Positions 53,349 to 63,525 are shown, counted from the first letter of the stretch. The stretch is DNA of 64,000 nt from Pseudorhodobacter turbinis (GCF_005234135.1 NZ_CP039965.1:1240001-1304000), one strand, 5' to 3'. Program-made: numbers and translations. The notes: a model not told the origin generated them from the letters alone.

Positions 53349-54230
53349 TTACTGCGGCCCCGGTTTTCGGAAAATCGTCACCAGCTCAGGCACATAGTCC
53401 TGACCATGGCCCGCCTGAACCGCGCCGGAAATCGCGTCGGATACGCTGTCGGCCACGGGTTTTTGCGCACCTGCGGCGGTGGCCATGGCGCGGTAGTAAT
53501 CAATGTCCTTTTGGGCGTTGCTAATGAAAAACGGCAAGCCCTCGCGGTCGCCCTTGGTAATATAGGGGGCAAGCCGGTCGAGCGCGGCTGATGCGCCGCC
53601 GCCATTGGCCAGCACATCGACGAAAACCTGTGGGTCAATTTCAGCATCGGCGGCCTGTGCGGCGGCTTCGGCCAGCAAGGTCATGAAACCGATGGAAACA
53701 TAGTTGTGCAGCAGTTTAAGCCGATGCCCATGCCCCAGCGCGCCGACATGTTCGATGCTGTCGGTGAAAGAGGCCAGCACCGGCCGCACCTTTTCCAGAT
53801 CGGCAGGGTCGCCCCCGACCAAAAGGTTCAGCGTGCCTTCATGGGCGTGTTTGGCGGTGCGCGTCATCGGCGCGTCGATGTAGTGACCACCGGCGGCGTG
53901 AATGGCCGCGCCCATCCGCAGCGTGGAATCGGGCAGCGCGGTAGAGCAATCGACAATCACCGACCCGGGTCTAAGACCGGACAGCAGCCCGTTTTCGCCG
54001 GTGACAATCGCCTCAACCTGCGGCGATCCGGTGACGCACAGGATGATCACATCACACTCGGCGGCAATATCCGCAGGGGTGGCACAGCCAAGCGCCCCGA
54101 GGGTGGCCAGCTCCTTTACCGGCTGGTTGCCGGGGTGGTCCAGAAACCGCAGGGCAAAGCCGCCCCGTTTCAACACATTGCGCGCGATGCCATGGCCCAT
54201 AAGCCCGACGCCTATAATTCCGACCTGCAT
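53349..54230 (-). CDS. 3-Hydroxyisobutyrate-dehydrogenase-family NAD(P) oxidoreductase
   Basis: A 293-residue beta-hydroxyacid dehydrogenase. It starts MQVGIIGVGLMGHGIARNVLKRGG (ATG 54230, after GGAGAAGAGG). FLDHPGN, VIVDCSTALPDSTLRMG, the substrate motif DAPMTRTAKHAHEGTLNLLVGG and the catalytic lysine in HRLKLLHNYVSIGFMTLLAEA are visible. Members oxidise 3-hydroxyisobutyrate, tartronate semialdehyde or related 3-hydroxy acids. Together with the adjacent TRAP genes and aldehyde dehydrogenase, it suggests use of an imported hydroxy acid. Confidence 0.88.
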   Translation of the reverse strand: MQVGIIGVGLMGHGIARNVLKRGGFALRFLDHPGNQPVKELATLGALGCATPADIAAECDVIILCVTGSPQVEAIVTGENGLLSGLRPGSVIVDCSTALPDSTLRMGAAIHAAGGHYIDAPMTRTAKHAHEGTLNLLVGGDPADLEKVRPVLASFTDSIEHVGALGHGHRLKLLHNYVSIGFMTLLAEAAAQAADAEIDPQVFVDVLANGGGASAALDRLAPYITKGDREGLPFFISNAQKDIDYYRAMATAAGAQKPVADSVSDAISGAVQAGHGQDYVPELVTIFRKPGPQ

Positions 54231-54261
54231 CCTCTTCTCCTTTGGTGCTGGGGTGGGCATA

Positions 54262-55749
54262 TCAATCGGCATTGATCCAGATGGCCTTGGTATCAAGGTA
54301 TTCTTCCATATGCTCTGTTCCGCCCTCACGGCCATAGCCCGACATTTTCACCCCGCCAAAGGGCACTGCCGGATCAATCGCGTGATACATGTTCACCCAA
54401 ACCGACCCCGCCTTGAGCCGGTTCGCCAGCTTATGCGCCGTGCCCAGATGGGTCGAAAACACGCCCGCCGCCAGCCCGTATGGCGTTGCATTGGCGCGGG
54501 TGACCACCTCATCCAGCGTATCGAACGGCAGGGCGGAAATCACTGGCCCGAAAATCTCTTCGCGGGCGACGGACATCTGGTCAGTCACCCCGCCAAAAAC
54601 GGTGGGCTGGATGTAATGCCCGCCCGCCAGATCCGGCCCCTCGGCCTTGGCACCACCGGCGAGAACCTGCGCGCCCTCATTCGGGCCAGCGGCAAGATAG
54701 CCCGCAATCCGTTCCGCTTGCCGCGCCGAGATGATCGGGCCGATATCGGTATCGGCGGCAACCCCGTGGCCGATCTTCAACCCATTGGCAAAATCGGCCA
54801 GACGGCGCAGGAATTCGTCGTGGATCTCACGCGCAACAAACAGGCGCGAGCCCGCAATGCAGATCTGGCCGGAGTTTGCAAAAACCGCCATCGCCGCGAC
54901 CGGCACCGCCTTGTCAATATCGGCGTCCTTGCAAACGATCACCGGCGATTTGCCGCCCAGCTCCAGCGAGACACGTTTGAGGTTGCCGGTCGCGGCACGG
55001 GCGATGGCCTGACCCGTCGCGGTAGAGCCGGTAAAGACGATCTTGTCCACGCCCGGATGGGCGGCAAGGGCGGCCCCCGCCTCATCGCCGCGGCCGGTGA
55101 CGATATTCAGCACGCCATCGGGCAGCCCCGCCTCTTGCATGAGCCGCGCGATCATCAAAACGGTCAGAGAGGCTTCCTCGGACGGTTTCAAAACCACTGT
55201 GCAGCCGGTCGCAATCGCCGGTGCGATCTTCCAGACCGACCCCGCAATCGGCGCATTCCACGGGATAATTGCGCCCACCACGCCCACAGGTTCGCGCACG
55301 GTCGAGGAATAAATCTCACCGGGGAAAGAGTTCGGGATGGTACTGCCGTGGATCATCACCGCTTGTCCGGCATAAAACCGCAGCATCCCCAGAACCCGGC
55401 GGCTGTTGGCAAGGGTGCGCTGGATCGGCATCCCCATATCCAAAGTGTCAGACAGACACAGGGTTTCCCATTCGGCCTCAAACTTGTCGGCGATCCGTAG
55501 CAGCAGGGCTTGACGTTCAAAGGGGGTGAACTTGGACCACGGCCCCTCGAACGCCTTGCGCGCGGCGGCGACAGCCTTGTCGATATCGGCGCCGTCGCCC
55601 TGCGGAACGGTTGCCAATAAGGCGCCATTGGCGGGATTGCGCGCCTCAAGTGTTTTACCGGATTGGGCTTCGCACCATTTGCCGTCTATGAACATCTGGC
55701 GATGTTCGCCACGATAGAGGTCGGTTGCCAAAGCAGTCCAGTCTTTCAT
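54262..55749 (-). CDS. NAD-dependent aldehyde dehydrogenase
   Basis: A 495-residue ALDH. The catalytic cysteine is in FANSGQICIAGSR, the general-base glutamate in VSLELGGKSPVIV, and the coenzyme motif is IVFTGSTATGQAIARAA. EIFGPVISALPFDTLDE and VPFGGVKMSGYGREGG are conserved C-terminal blocks. Length is normal and it should be active. It precedes the hydroxy-acid dehydrogenase by 31 bp on the same strand. The natural aldehyde is unknown. Confidence 0.93.
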   Translation of the reverse strand: MKDWTALATDLYRGEHRQMFIDGKWCEAQSGKTLEARNPANGALLATVPQGDGADIDKAVAAARKAFEGPWSKFTPFERQALLLRIADKFEAEWETLCLSDTLDMGMPIQRTLANSRRVLGMLRFYAGQAVMIHGSTIPNSFPGEIYSSTVREPVGVVGAIIPWNAPIAGSVWKIAPAIATGCTVVLKPSEEASLTVLMIARLMQEAGLPDGVLNIVTGRGDEAGAALAAHPGVDKIVFTGSTATGQAIARAATGNLKRVSLELGGKSPVIVCKDADIDKAVPVAAMAVFANSGQICIAGSRLFVAREIHDEFLRRLADFANGLKIGHGVAADTDIGPIISARQAERIAGYLAAGPNEGAQVLAGGAKAEGPDLAGGHYIQPTVFGGVTDQMSVAREEIFGPVISALPFDTLDEVVTRANATPYGLAAGVFSTHLGTAHKLANRLKAGSVWVNMYHAIDPAVPFGGVKMSGYGREGGTEHMEEYLDTKAIWINAD

Positions 55750-55906
55750 TTCGTCTCCCTTGCCTTTCGGCAGTTGATCTGCGCGCCAAGATCGTGGCGG
55801 TTTATACGCAAATCTCGGGGCTCGTCTTTTGAACCCGGCAAGCGGTTTTGTCTATCGTTTTCGCAAAGAGTTTCGCAACAAAGTTACCAGCCCTGCGCGC
55901 TGCCAG

Positions 55907-56046
55907 TTACATCACTGCCTCGACCAGGGTTGGGCCGGGCGTAGCCATGGCGGGGGCTATGGCTTGTGCCAGTGATCCGGCATCGGTTACGCGCTCGGCG
56001 GCGACACCGTGGCCTTCGGCCTGCTTCACCCAATCGGGGGCGGGTC
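55907..56046 (-). pseudogene. C-terminal remnant of a thiamine-diphosphate enzyme (acetolactate-synthase-like)
   Basis: About 45 codons ending at TAA 55907-55909 read APDWVKQAEGHGVAAERV followed by TDAGSLAQAIAPAMATPGPTLVEAVM. This matches the extreme C-terminus of acetolactate-synthase-like or benzoylformate-decarboxylase-like enzymes (DWV-x-AEG-x-GV...GP-x-LVEAV). Upstream of about 56046 the resemblance stops and the remaining 500 residues are absent. It lies before the aldehyde dehydrogenase on the same strand, so a decarboxylase feeding that enzyme may have been deleted. Confidence 0.65.
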
Positions 56047-56239
56047 CTCGAGGCTCATCAGGGGAAGGGTTTCCGCCATTGCGAAAAAATGGGGTGTGTT
56101 GTGGAAATTTATGATAAAACAATATGTTACCCTAACCTTCGAAGGGTGTTGTAGCCCTTACCCCAAGACGACTTGGGGTAATTCTATTGAAATACCTGCC
56201 CTGTTGTGCGGCGATACGCCAAAAACGTGACCTAAGGGG
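56047..56239. other. A/T-rich spacer with two inverted repeats
   Basis: It holds the palindrome CCTTCGAAGG (56136-56145) and a perfect hairpin TTACCCCAAG / CTTGGGGTAA (56158-56167 and 56172-56181, loop ACGA). The hairpin lies 58 bp beyond the glpK stop in the transcribed direction and may be its terminator, though no T-run follows on the minus strand. No gene is seen. Confidence 0.5.
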
Positions 56240-57727
56240 TCAAAAGCTCATCGTGGCTTTGATGGCGCGCTTCCATGCGGCGTATTTTTCGGCGCGTTGA
56301 TCCTTGGCCATCACCGGCAGGAACTGGCGGTCAAGCGCCCAGCCTTTGGCGAATTCTTCCTGATCGGGATAAAGCCCGACATGCATACCAGCCAACCATG
56401 CAGCACCAAGGGCGGTGCTTTCCAGCTCTTGCGGGCGGTCCACTGGCGCGTCGATGATGTCGGACAGAAACTGCATCGTCCAATCCGAGGCGCTCATGCC
56501 GCCATCCACCCGCAAAACCCTATCGTCGCCCTTTCCGACCCAATCTTCATGCATGGCCTCAAGCAGGTCGCGGGTTTGATAGCCGACGCTTTCCAATGCG
56601 GCCTTGGCCAGTTCTGCGGGTCCCGAGCTTCGCGTTAGCCCGAAAATCGCACCGCGACATTCGGCATTCCAATAAGGCGCGCCAAGGCCGGTAAAGGCGG
56701 GTACCAGAACGACCTGTTGCGCGGGGTCGGCGCTTTCGGCAAGGGGCTGGGTTTGACGTGCTTCATCAATGATTTTCAGCCCGTCGCGCAGCCATTGCAC
56801 CACCGCCCCCGCCACAAAGATAGAACCCTCCAGCGCATAGGTCGGCTTGCCGTTCAACTGATAGGCGATGGTGGTCAGCAGGCGGTTCTGGCTGGTGATC
56901 GGGGTCGCTCCGGTATTCAAAAGCGCGAAACAGCCGGTGCCATAGGTGGCCTTGATCATCCCCGGCGCAAAGCAGGCTTGCCCCAAAGTGGCGGCTTGCT
57001 GATCGCCCGCAACACCTGCAACAGGGATCGCCGCACCGAACAGATCGGGGCGGGTTCGGCCGAAATCAGCGGCGCAATCCTTGACCTCGGGCAGCATTTG
57101 CATGGGGATACCCAGCAGGTCGCAGATGGTGCTGCTCCACCGGCCTTTGCGGATATCATAGAGCATGGTGCGCGCGGCATTGGTGGCGTCCGTCGCATGA
57201 ACGGCCCCGCCTGTCAGATGCCAGATCAGATAGCTGTCGACGGTGCCAAACAGCAGCTCTCCCTTTTCGGCCCGTGCCCGCGCGCCCGCTACATGATCGA
57301 GGATCCATTTCAGCTTTGTCCCCGAGAAATAGGGATCAATCAGCAGGCCGGTGCGGTCGTTGACCATCTTCTCATGGCCCGCATCGCGCAAGATACGGCA
57401 GGTGTCGGCGGTGCGGCGGTCTTGCCAGACGATGGCGTTATGGATGGGTTTGCCGGTCGTGCGATCCCAGACAATCGTGGTCTCGCGTTGGTTGGTGATG
57501 CCGATTGCGGCAATATCGGCGGCGGCAATGCCTGTGGTTTCCATCACCTCATGGCAGGTGGTGATAACCGTTTGCCATAGGTCCTCGGGGTCATGTTCCA
57601 CCCAGCCAGAGTCGGGGTAATGCTGCGTAAACTCCCGTTGGGCGCTGGCGACACGCTGCATCTTTGCATCATAGAGAATGGCGCGGCTGGAGGTGGTGCC
57701 CTGATCAATGGCGAGGATATGGGTCAT
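56240..57727 (-). CDS. glpK: Glycerol kinase
   Basis: A 495-residue FGGY-family kinase making glycerol 3-phosphate. The N-terminal nucleotide motif is [17 protein letters not shown], followed by [48 protein letters not shown] and [19 protein letters not shown]. Length is standard. It starts 4 bp after the glpD stop and is the last gene of the run from the PHA genes. Confidence 0.97.
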   Translation of the reverse strand: MTHILAIDQGTTSSRAILYDAKMQRVASAQREFTQHYPDSGWVEHDPEDLWQTVITTCHEVMETTGIAAADIAAIGITNQRETTIVWDRTTGKPIHNAIVWQDRRTADTCRILRDAGHEKMVNDRTGLLIDPYFSGTKLKWILDHVAGARARAEKGELLFGTVDSYLIWHLTGGAVHATDATNAARTMLYDIRKGRWSSTICDLLGIPMQMLPEVKDCAADFGRTRPDLFGAAIPVAGVAGDQQAATLGQACFAPGMIKATYGTGCFALLNTGATPITSQNRLLTTIAYQLNGKPTYALEGSIFVAGAVVQWLRDGLKIIDEARQTQPLAESADPAQQVVLVPAFTGLGAPYWNAECRGAIFGLTRSSGPAELAKAALESVGYQTRDLLEAMHEDWVGKGDDRVLRVDGGMSASDWTMQFLSDIIDAPVDRPQELESTALGAAWLAGMHVGLYPDQEEFAKGWALDRQFLPVMAKDQRAEKYAAWKRAIKATMSF

Positions 57728-57731
57728 ATGG

Positions 57732-59333
57732 TCACTCTTTGGTCGAAACAGTTTCGGATGCGCGGGCGGATTTCATCCAATCGTCAAGCGCGGCGATCTC
57801 ATCGGCAGTCATCCGCAGCCCCAGACGGGAGCGGCGCCAGACGACATCCTCGGCCGTGCGGGCGTATTCGCGGTCCATCAACCAGCGGATTTCACGCTCG
57901 GTCAATGCGGCGGCGAAGGGGTGGCCAAGGTCCTGTGCGGTCTTCGCATCGCCCAGAATCACGCGCGCCTCGGTGCCATAGGCACGGATCAGGCGGCGCG
58001 CCCAAAAGGCGTCGAGGAACGGGTAGGCCCTGCGCAGATCGGCGATCAGCGTATCCACACCGTCCACCGGAAAATCCCCGCCCGGAAGGCTGACGCCCGC
58101 CGTCCAGTCACCCTGCGGATTGGTGAGGAAAGGCGCAAGGGCCGCCAGCGCGGATTCGGCCAGCCTGCGATAGGTGGTGATCTTGCCGCCAAAGACATTC
58201 AAAAGCGGCGCGCCGCCATCGGTATTCACCTTCAACACATAATCCCGCGTCGCCGCCGTGGCCGAGGACGCCCCGTCATCATAAAGCGGACGCACACCGG
58301 AATAGGTCCAGACGATATCCTCTCTCTCAACCGGCTTCTTGAAATAGCTGGAGGCGAATTTGCGCAGATAATCGGCCTCTGCCTCGGTGCATTCGGGGGG
58401 GGTCGAAGGATCGGCGTGATCGGCATCGGTGGTGCCGATCAGGGTGAAGTCGGTCTCATAGGGGATGGCAAAGATGATGCGGCCATCCTCACCCTGAAAG
58501 AAGTAGCATTTGTCATGGTCGAACAGCTTGCGCGTCACGATATGGCTGCCGCGGACCAGCCGCACGCCCTCGGTCGAATTGATCCGCACCTTGGAACGGA
58601 TCACATCCTGCACCCATGGCCCGCCCGCATTGACCAGCATCCGCGCAGTGAAATGCTGGGTCTCGCCGCTGTCCTTATCCTCGGTGGTAATCTGCCAGAC
58701 ATCGCCGACACGTTCGGCGGAGGTAACCTTGGTGCGGGTCATGATCTGCGCGCCGCGGGCCTCGGCGTCGCGGGCGTTGAGGACGACAAGGCGGCTGTCC
58801 TCAATCCAGCAATCGGAATATTCATAGGCCTTGGTAAAGCGGTCCTGCAAAACCGCGCCGACCGGATCACTGGTCAGATCCACGGTTGAGGTGGCGGGCA
58901 GGATCTTGCGGTTGCCGAGGTTGTCATAAAGGAACAGACCAAAGCGGATCAACCAAGCGGGTCTGCGCCCTTTGGTCCATGGCATCACGATGTTCAGAAT
59001 CCGCGAGGTTGGCGTGTCCCCGTCAAAGCGCATATCCTTGTGATAGGGCAGCACAAACCGCATCGGCCAGCTGATATGCGGCATCGCCTGCAAAAGGGTT
59101 TCACGCTCTTTCAACGCCTCGCGGACCAGACGCACCTCAAAGAATTCAAGATAGCGCAACCCGCCGTGGAACAGCTTGGTCGAGGCCGAAGAGGTGGCAC
59201 TTGCCAGATCGTTCATCTCGGCCAGCGCGACCGAAAGGCCGCGGCCCGTGGCATCGCGCGCAATACCGCAGCCGTTAATGCCGCCGCCAATGACGAAAAG
59301 ATCAAGTACTTCGGGGTTTTGTTGTGATGGCAA
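57732..59333 (-). CDS. glpD: Aerobic glycerol-3-phosphate dehydrogenase
   Basis: A 533-residue FAD enzyme of the inner membrane oxidising glycerol 3-phosphate to dihydroxyacetone phosphate. FAD motif [56 protein letters not shown], and [12 protein letters not shown] are typical. Length and C-terminal domain are complete. It sits between phaZ (28 bp upstream) and glpK (4 bp downstream) on one strand. No glpR or glycerol facilitator gene is in the window. Confidence 0.96.
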   Translation of the reverse strand: MPSQQNPEVLDLFVIGGGINGCGIARDATGRGLSVALAEMNDLASATSSASTKLFHGGLRYLEFFEVRLVREALKERETLLQAMPHISWPMRFVLPYHKDMRFDGDTPTSRILNIVMPWTKGRRPAWLIRFGLFLYDNLGNRKILPATSTVDLTSDPVGAVLQDRFTKAYEYSDCWIEDSRLVVLNARDAEARGAQIMTRTKVTSAERVGDVWQITTEDKDSGETQHFTARMLVNAGGPWVQDVIRSKVRINSTEGVRLVRGSHIVTRKLFDHDKCYFFQGEDGRIIFAIPYETDFTLIGTTDADHADPSTPPECTEAEADYLRKFASSYFKKPVEREDIVWTYSGVRPLYDDGASSATAATRDYVLKVNTDGGAPLLNVFGGKITTYRRLAESALAALAPFLTNPQGDWTAGVSLPGGDFPVDGVDTLIADLRRAYPFLDAFWARRLIRAYGTEARVILGDAKTAQDLGHPFAAALTEREIRWLMDREYARTAEDVVWRRSRLGLRMTADEIAALDDWMKSARASETVSTKE

Positions 59334-59361
59334 AATTGCCTCCTCACCAAAGGATTAGGGT

Positions 59362-60189
59362 CTAGGCTGCGTTCAGGAAGCCGGTCACCAACTGGCCGAT
59401 TTCCGCGCGGCGGGAATACATCACCAGATGGCCCGCCGGATAGATCTGAAGTTTTGCATTCGGGATAAGCGAGGCCAGCAAAATCTGGTTGGGGATGGGG
59501 ATCAGCGTATCGCCTGCCCCTGCAATGATTTGTGTCGGTTGCTTTAACTGGTGAAGCCAAGGCAGGCTGCTCCAGCTGCACATGGCTTTGACCTGCGCGG
59601 AATAGCCTTCATAGCTGGGGCGGATCGCGTGGCGGGAATATTCGCGAAACAGTTCGGGATGCAAGATCGCCTCACCGCCATACATGAAGGGGCCGATGAA
59701 ATCGCCGTAAGCTTTGCTGAAATAGCGCCATGGGAACATAATCTCGGCCAAGGCCACGGGCGACCCCCACCAGCTTGCGATCCCACCCGCCGAGGTAATC
59801 GCCAGCACCAGCTTTCGGCAGCGGTCCGGCATGTCATGCGCGATTTGCTGGGCAAGCGCGCCGCCCCATGAGATGCCCAGAATATCAAACTGCTCAACGT
59901 CCAAGGCATCCAGCACCGCACGCAACATCAAAGCATGTTGCTGCATCGAGGCGCCCACGTCCGGCGTATCAGAGCGCCCGACACCGGCAGCATCAAAGGT
60001 GATGATGGGCCGGTCCGGCAGCTCATCCATCATCGGCAAGAGCATTTCCACGGCCTGACCCAGCCCGTTACAGATCACCAGCGGCGGGCCTGCCTTTTCA
60101 AGATCGCGGGTAAAGACACGCAAGCGGTGGCCCTCGACCTCGATAAAGCGGAATTCATCTCCGGGGCGTGTTGGAAGATCGTGTTTCAT
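59362..60189 (-). CDS. phaZ: Alpha/beta hydrolase, intracellular PHA depolymerase (PhaZ-like)
   Basis: A 275-residue serine hydrolase. The nucleophile elbow is DILGISWGGALAQQIAHDMPDRCRKLVLA, almost identical in layout to the medium-chain PHA depolymerase PhaZ of Pseudomonas. PLVICNGLGQAVEMLLPMM gives the oxyanion region, PTQIIAGAGDTLIP the acid and AGHLVMYSR the histidine. It is adjacent to the PHA synthase, 33 bp after it. Polymer chain-length preference is inferred from similarity only. Confidence 0.82.
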   Translation of the reverse strand: MKHDLPTRPGDEFRFIEVEGHRLRVFTRDLEKAGPPLVICNGLGQAVEMLLPMMDELPDRPIITFDAAGVGRSDTPDVGASMQQHALMLRAVLDALDVEQFDILGISWGGALAQQIAHDMPDRCRKLVLAITSAGGIASWWGSPVALAEIMFPWRYFSKAYGDFIGPFMYGGEAILHPELFREYSRHAIRPSYEGYSAQVKAMCSWSSLPWLHQLKQPTQIIAGAGDTLIPIPNQILLASLIPNAKLQIYPAGHLVMYSRRAEIGQLVTGFLNAA

Positions 60190-60222
60190 AACATCTTTCT
60201 TTGGTCTTTAGGGGCGCAGGGG

Positions 60223-61944
60223 TTACCCCTGTTGGGATACCTGTTCCAAGACATAGGTCCCCGGTGCCGCAGCAAGCGCCTTGTGGGTGCGATTGCCAAG
60301 CGTGGCGGGGGCGGCTTGTTCGGTGCCGTTGTTTTTCTCGGCGAGCCATGCCAGCCAATGCGGCCACCAACTGCCCTCGGTGCGCGTGGCGGCGGCTTGC
60401 CAGTCCTCGGGGCTTTGGGACCGGTCGCCCTCGGTCAAGAAATAACGCCGGTTGCGTTCAGGGTGGTTGATCACCGTTCCCGAGACATGGCCGCCCGTTG
60501 TCAGCACAAATTCGGTATCGCCGGAAACCAGACCCGTCGCGGCATAGGATGTCTTCCACGGCACGATGTGATCGGCGGTTGCGGCCACGAAATAGCAGGC
60601 CACATCGATGTTGCGGGTGTCCACGGGGGTATCCAGCAAGGTCAGCGCGCCGGGTTCCCTAAGCTTGTTGGCCAGATACATTTCCTCGGTGTAATAGGCG
60701 TACCATTTGGCCGGCAGGTTGGAGGTATCTGCGTTCCAGTAAAGGATGTCGAACGGCGGCGGGGATTTGCCCTTGAGGTAGTTGCCGATCACAAACCCCC
60801 AGATGGATTCGTTGACATGCAGCATCGCCATAGCGGCGGCAATATCGCGGCCCGGCGCCACTCCGGCGGTTTCAAGCCGTTTGTTATAGGCTTGCAGCTG
60901 TGGCTGATCGATAAACACCTCAACCTGTCCCGGATCGGCAAAATCGATCATCGAGGACAGGAAGGTTGCCGTCCCGACATGGGCCTTTTGGTCCTTGGTC
61001 ATCACGGCCAAGGCGGCCAGCAGCATGGTACCGCCATTGCACCACGACAACAGGTCAACTTTTGCGCCCTTCACGATATCCGTGGTCACATCAAGCGCTG
61101 CAAAGATACCGTCACGCAGATAATCGTTCCAATCCAGATCGCGTGTTTCCGGCCCCGGATTGCGCCATGCGATGGTAAACACCGTATGGCCCTGATCCAG
61201 CATATAGCGGATCATCGACTTCTTTTCATTGATATCGAAGATATAGAATTTGTTGACGCAGGGCGGAATGATCAAGACGGGGTTGGAGCGGACCTTGTCG
61301 GTGCGCGGCTGATACTGGATCAACTCAAACAGATCATTGCGGAGAATCACCGACCCCGGTGTATTCGCCAGATTGCCGCCCACGGTAAAGGCAGCCTCAT
61401 CCGTGGTGGTGATATATCCCTTTTCCAGATCCGCCAGCATGTTCTTGAAACCGTCAACAAGGCTTTGCCCCTTGGTTTCCTGCGCTAGCTTGATCACCTC
61501 GGGGTTGGTCAGCGCATAGTTAGAGGGCGACAGGGCATCCGCCGCCACACGGGTGTAAAAGCTCAGCTTGCGCTGTTCATGCTCGGGCAGGCCGGCCTTA
61601 TCGGCGAAATCCGCCATGGCCTTGGCCGTCAACGCGTAGGATTGGCGCAGGAAGGGAAAGACCCCCTCGTTCCAGTCATCAGCCTTGAACCGCGTGTCCT
61701 TGCTTGGCTCGGTGGCAGAGGGGGACAGGCTTTGCTGCCAAAGCTGGGCCATCTCGGTCTGATAGTCCATCCAGCTTTGCATCCACTCTGCCATCCCCTG
61801 CGGCGATAGCATGGCCTGAAGGGTTTTGGTCATCTCCTCGGTCATTTGCGTGGTTTTCTCGGGGTCGATGCCCGCAAACAAGGGATGGGTCTTGGCTGCA
61901 TCTTTCATCAGCTTTGCAAAGGCGTCAGCAGCTTTATGGTCCAT
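60223..61944 (-). CDS. phaC: Poly(3-hydroxyalkanoate) synthase
   Basis: A 573-residue polymerase starting MDHKAADAFAKLMKDAAK (ATG 61944, after AAAGGAGATAGTC); an open extension upstream overlaps the preceding gene and is not used. The N-terminal class I domain (residues 1-200) is complete, with FLRQSYALTAKAM and FYTRVAADALSPSNY. The catalytic triad is Cys in LLSWCNGGT, Asp in AATADHIVPWKTSY and His in TTGGHVSGTVINHP. The lipase-like box, usually G-x-C-x-G, begins with Ser here. It is preceded by an acyl-CoA synthetase gene that may feed it. Confidence 0.93.
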   Translation of the reverse strand: MDHKAADAFAKLMKDAAKTHPLFAGIDPEKTTQMTEEMTKTLQAMLSPQGMAEWMQSWMDYQTEMAQLWQQSLSPSATEPSKDTRFKADDWNEGVFPFLRQSYALTAKAMADFADKAGLPEHEQRKLSFYTRVAADALSPSNYALTNPEVIKLAQETKGQSLVDGFKNMLADLEKGYITTTDEAAFTVGGNLANTPGSVILRNDLFELIQYQPRTDKVRSNPVLIIPPCVNKFYIFDINEKKSMIRYMLDQGHTVFTIAWRNPGPETRDLDWNDYLRDGIFAALDVTTDIVKGAKVDLLSWCNGGTMLLAALAVMTKDQKAHVGTATFLSSMIDFADPGQVEVFIDQPQLQAYNKRLETAGVAPGRDIAAAMAMLHVNESIWGFVIGNYLKGKSPPPFDILYWNADTSNLPAKWYAYYTEEMYLANKLREPGALTLLDTPVDTRNIDVACYFVAATADHIVPWKTSYAATGLVSGDTEFVLTTGGHVSGTVINHPERNRRYFLTEGDRSQSPEDWQAAATRTEGSWWPHWLAWLAEKNNGTEQAAPATLGNRTHKALAAAPGTYVLEQVSQQG

Positions 61945-61975
61945 GACTATCTCCTTTAGTGCAGGCAGGTGGCAA

Positions 61976-63523
61976 TCAGCCCCCCGATTTGCCCCAAAAT
62001 TCATCACGCAGCTTCCGCTTAAGCAGCTTGCCCGTCGCGGTCCGCGGCAGATCGGTTCGAAAATCGATGCTGCGGGGGCATTTGACGGAAGAAAGGCGGG
62101 TTCTGCAATGGGCAATTAACGCGTCTTGCAATGCGGGTGATCCGTTTTGGTCGGGCATAAGCTGCACGATCGCCTTAACTTCCTCGCCGAAATCCTCATT
62201 CGGGACGCCGATTACGGCCGCATCCAGCACCGCAGGATGATCCAGTAGGACGTTCTCGGTTTCCTGCGGATAGATATTCACCCCGCCGGAAATGATCACA
62301 AACGACTTGCGGTCCGTGAGGTAAAGATAGCCCTTCTCGTCCACGCGGCCAACATCGCCCAGACTGGTCCAGCCCTGCGCATTGGTGGTTGAGGCGGTCT
62401 TGGCGGGGTCATTGTGATATTCGAACTGATGCCCGTTTTCAAAAAAGATCTCACCCTCGACGCCTGTCGGCACTTCATTGCCGGCCTCGTCGCAGATATG
62501 CAGCACGCCAAGCTTGGTTTGCCCGACCGACCCTTCATGCAAAAGCCATTCCGGGGTGGTGATCGCAGTAAAGCCGTTGTTCTCGGTGCCGGCGTAATAT
62601 TCGTGAATGATCGGCCCCCACCAGTCAATCATCTGGTGCTTGATATTGATGGGGCAGGGTGCCGCGGCATGCACGGCCATTTCCATCGACGACATATCAT
62701 ATTTCGCACGCACCTCGGCAGGCAGTTTGAGGATCCGCACGAACATGGTCGGCACCCATTGGCTGTGGGTGATCTTTTCCGCCTCGATGATCTGTAGCGC
62801 GGCTTCGGCATCGAATTTCGACATGATATAGGCGCTGCCGCCCATTTTGATCGTCACCATCGAATGCCGCAAGGGCGCGGCATGGTAAAGCGGCGCAGGG
62901 CTGAGATACCGCGTTGTCGCGCTATAGCCGAAGAGCGAGGTCAAAAGCGCGATCAGCATGGTGTTGCCGCCCGGCGGCTCTTTGATCTGGGGCCATTTGA
63001 CGCCCTTGGGCCGCCCCGTCGTGCCCGAGGAATAGAGCATATCCAGCCCCTGTGCCTCATCTGCGACCGGGGTCTCGGGCTGTTGGGCGACGGCTTGGGG
63101 CCAGTGTTCAAACCCCGCAACCGGCGCGCCGACCGTATAGATGGGAACCGGACGGGCAAAGGCCTTTTGCAGGTCGGGCATATTGGTGGCAAGCTGATCC
63201 GAGGTGACCAGCAGCTTGGCGTTGCAATCGTCGACGATATAGCGGATTTCCTCGGCCGTCAGATGGGTGCTGATCGTCGTATAGAACAACCCAACCCGAT
63301 CGGCGGCAAAGCAAAGCTCCAGAAACTCGCGCCGGTTTTCCATCAGAAAAACAACGTGATCCCCGTCCTTCAGACCCAGTGACCGCAACAGATGCGCACC
63401 CTGATTTGCCCGCGCCTCCAGCTGTGCAAAGGTGGTATCCTCACCCGTGGTGCACATCCGGAAGGCGAGCTTGTCAGGCGTTTTCAGCGCATGGGTGCGA
63501 AGGTGAAATGGCTGGGTCGTCAT
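61976..63523 (-). CDS. Acyl-CoA synthetase (AMP-forming)
   Basis: A 515-residue ligase of the ANL superfamily. ATG 63523 (MTTQPFHLRTHALKTPDKLAF) is preferred to the TTG two codons earlier, which overlaps the preceding stop. The AMP-binding P-loop is DMLYSSGTTGRPKGVKWP, followed by HEYYAGTENNGFTAI, GWTSLGDVGRVDEKGYLYLTDRKSFVIISGGVNIYP and the C-terminal catalytic lysine in PRTATGKLLKRKLR. It would activate fatty or hydroxy acids to CoA esters, plausibly monomers for the PHA synthase 31 bp downstream. Confidence 0.92.
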   Translation of the reverse strand: MTTQPFHLRTHALKTPDKLAFRMCTTGEDTTFAQLEARANQGAHLLRSLGLKDGDHVVFLMENRREFLELCFAADRVGLFYTTISTHLTAEEIRYIVDDCNAKLLVTSDQLATNMPDLQKAFARPVPIYTVGAPVAGFEHWPQAVAQQPETPVADEAQGLDMLYSSGTTGRPKGVKWPQIKEPPGGNTMLIALLTSLFGYSATTRYLSPAPLYHAAPLRHSMVTIKMGGSAYIMSKFDAEAALQIIEAEKITHSQWVPTMFVRILKLPAEVRAKYDMSSMEMAVHAAAPCPINIKHQMIDWWGPIIHEYYAGTENNGFTAITTPEWLLHEGSVGQTKLGVLHICDEAGNEVPTGVEGEIFFENGHQFEYHNDPAKTASTTNAQGWTSLGDVGRVDEKGYLYLTDRKSFVIISGGVNIYPQETENVLLDHPAVLDAAVIGVPNEDFGEEVKAIVQLMPDQNGSPALQDALIAHCRTRLSSVKCPRSIDFRTDLPRTATGKLLKRKLRDEFWGKSGG

Positions 63524-63525
63524 GG

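Noticed and set aside
53902..55500. 532-codon plus-strand frame opposite the aldehyde dehydrogenase
   Set aside because: It mirrors the codon pattern of the minus-strand ALDH and hydroxy-acid dehydrogenase genes, is rich in Arg/Pro/His, and has no family features.
59935..61488. 517-codon plus-strand frame opposite phaC
   Set aside because: Shadow of the strongly conserved phaC and phaZ genes on the other strand; no domain and no start signal.
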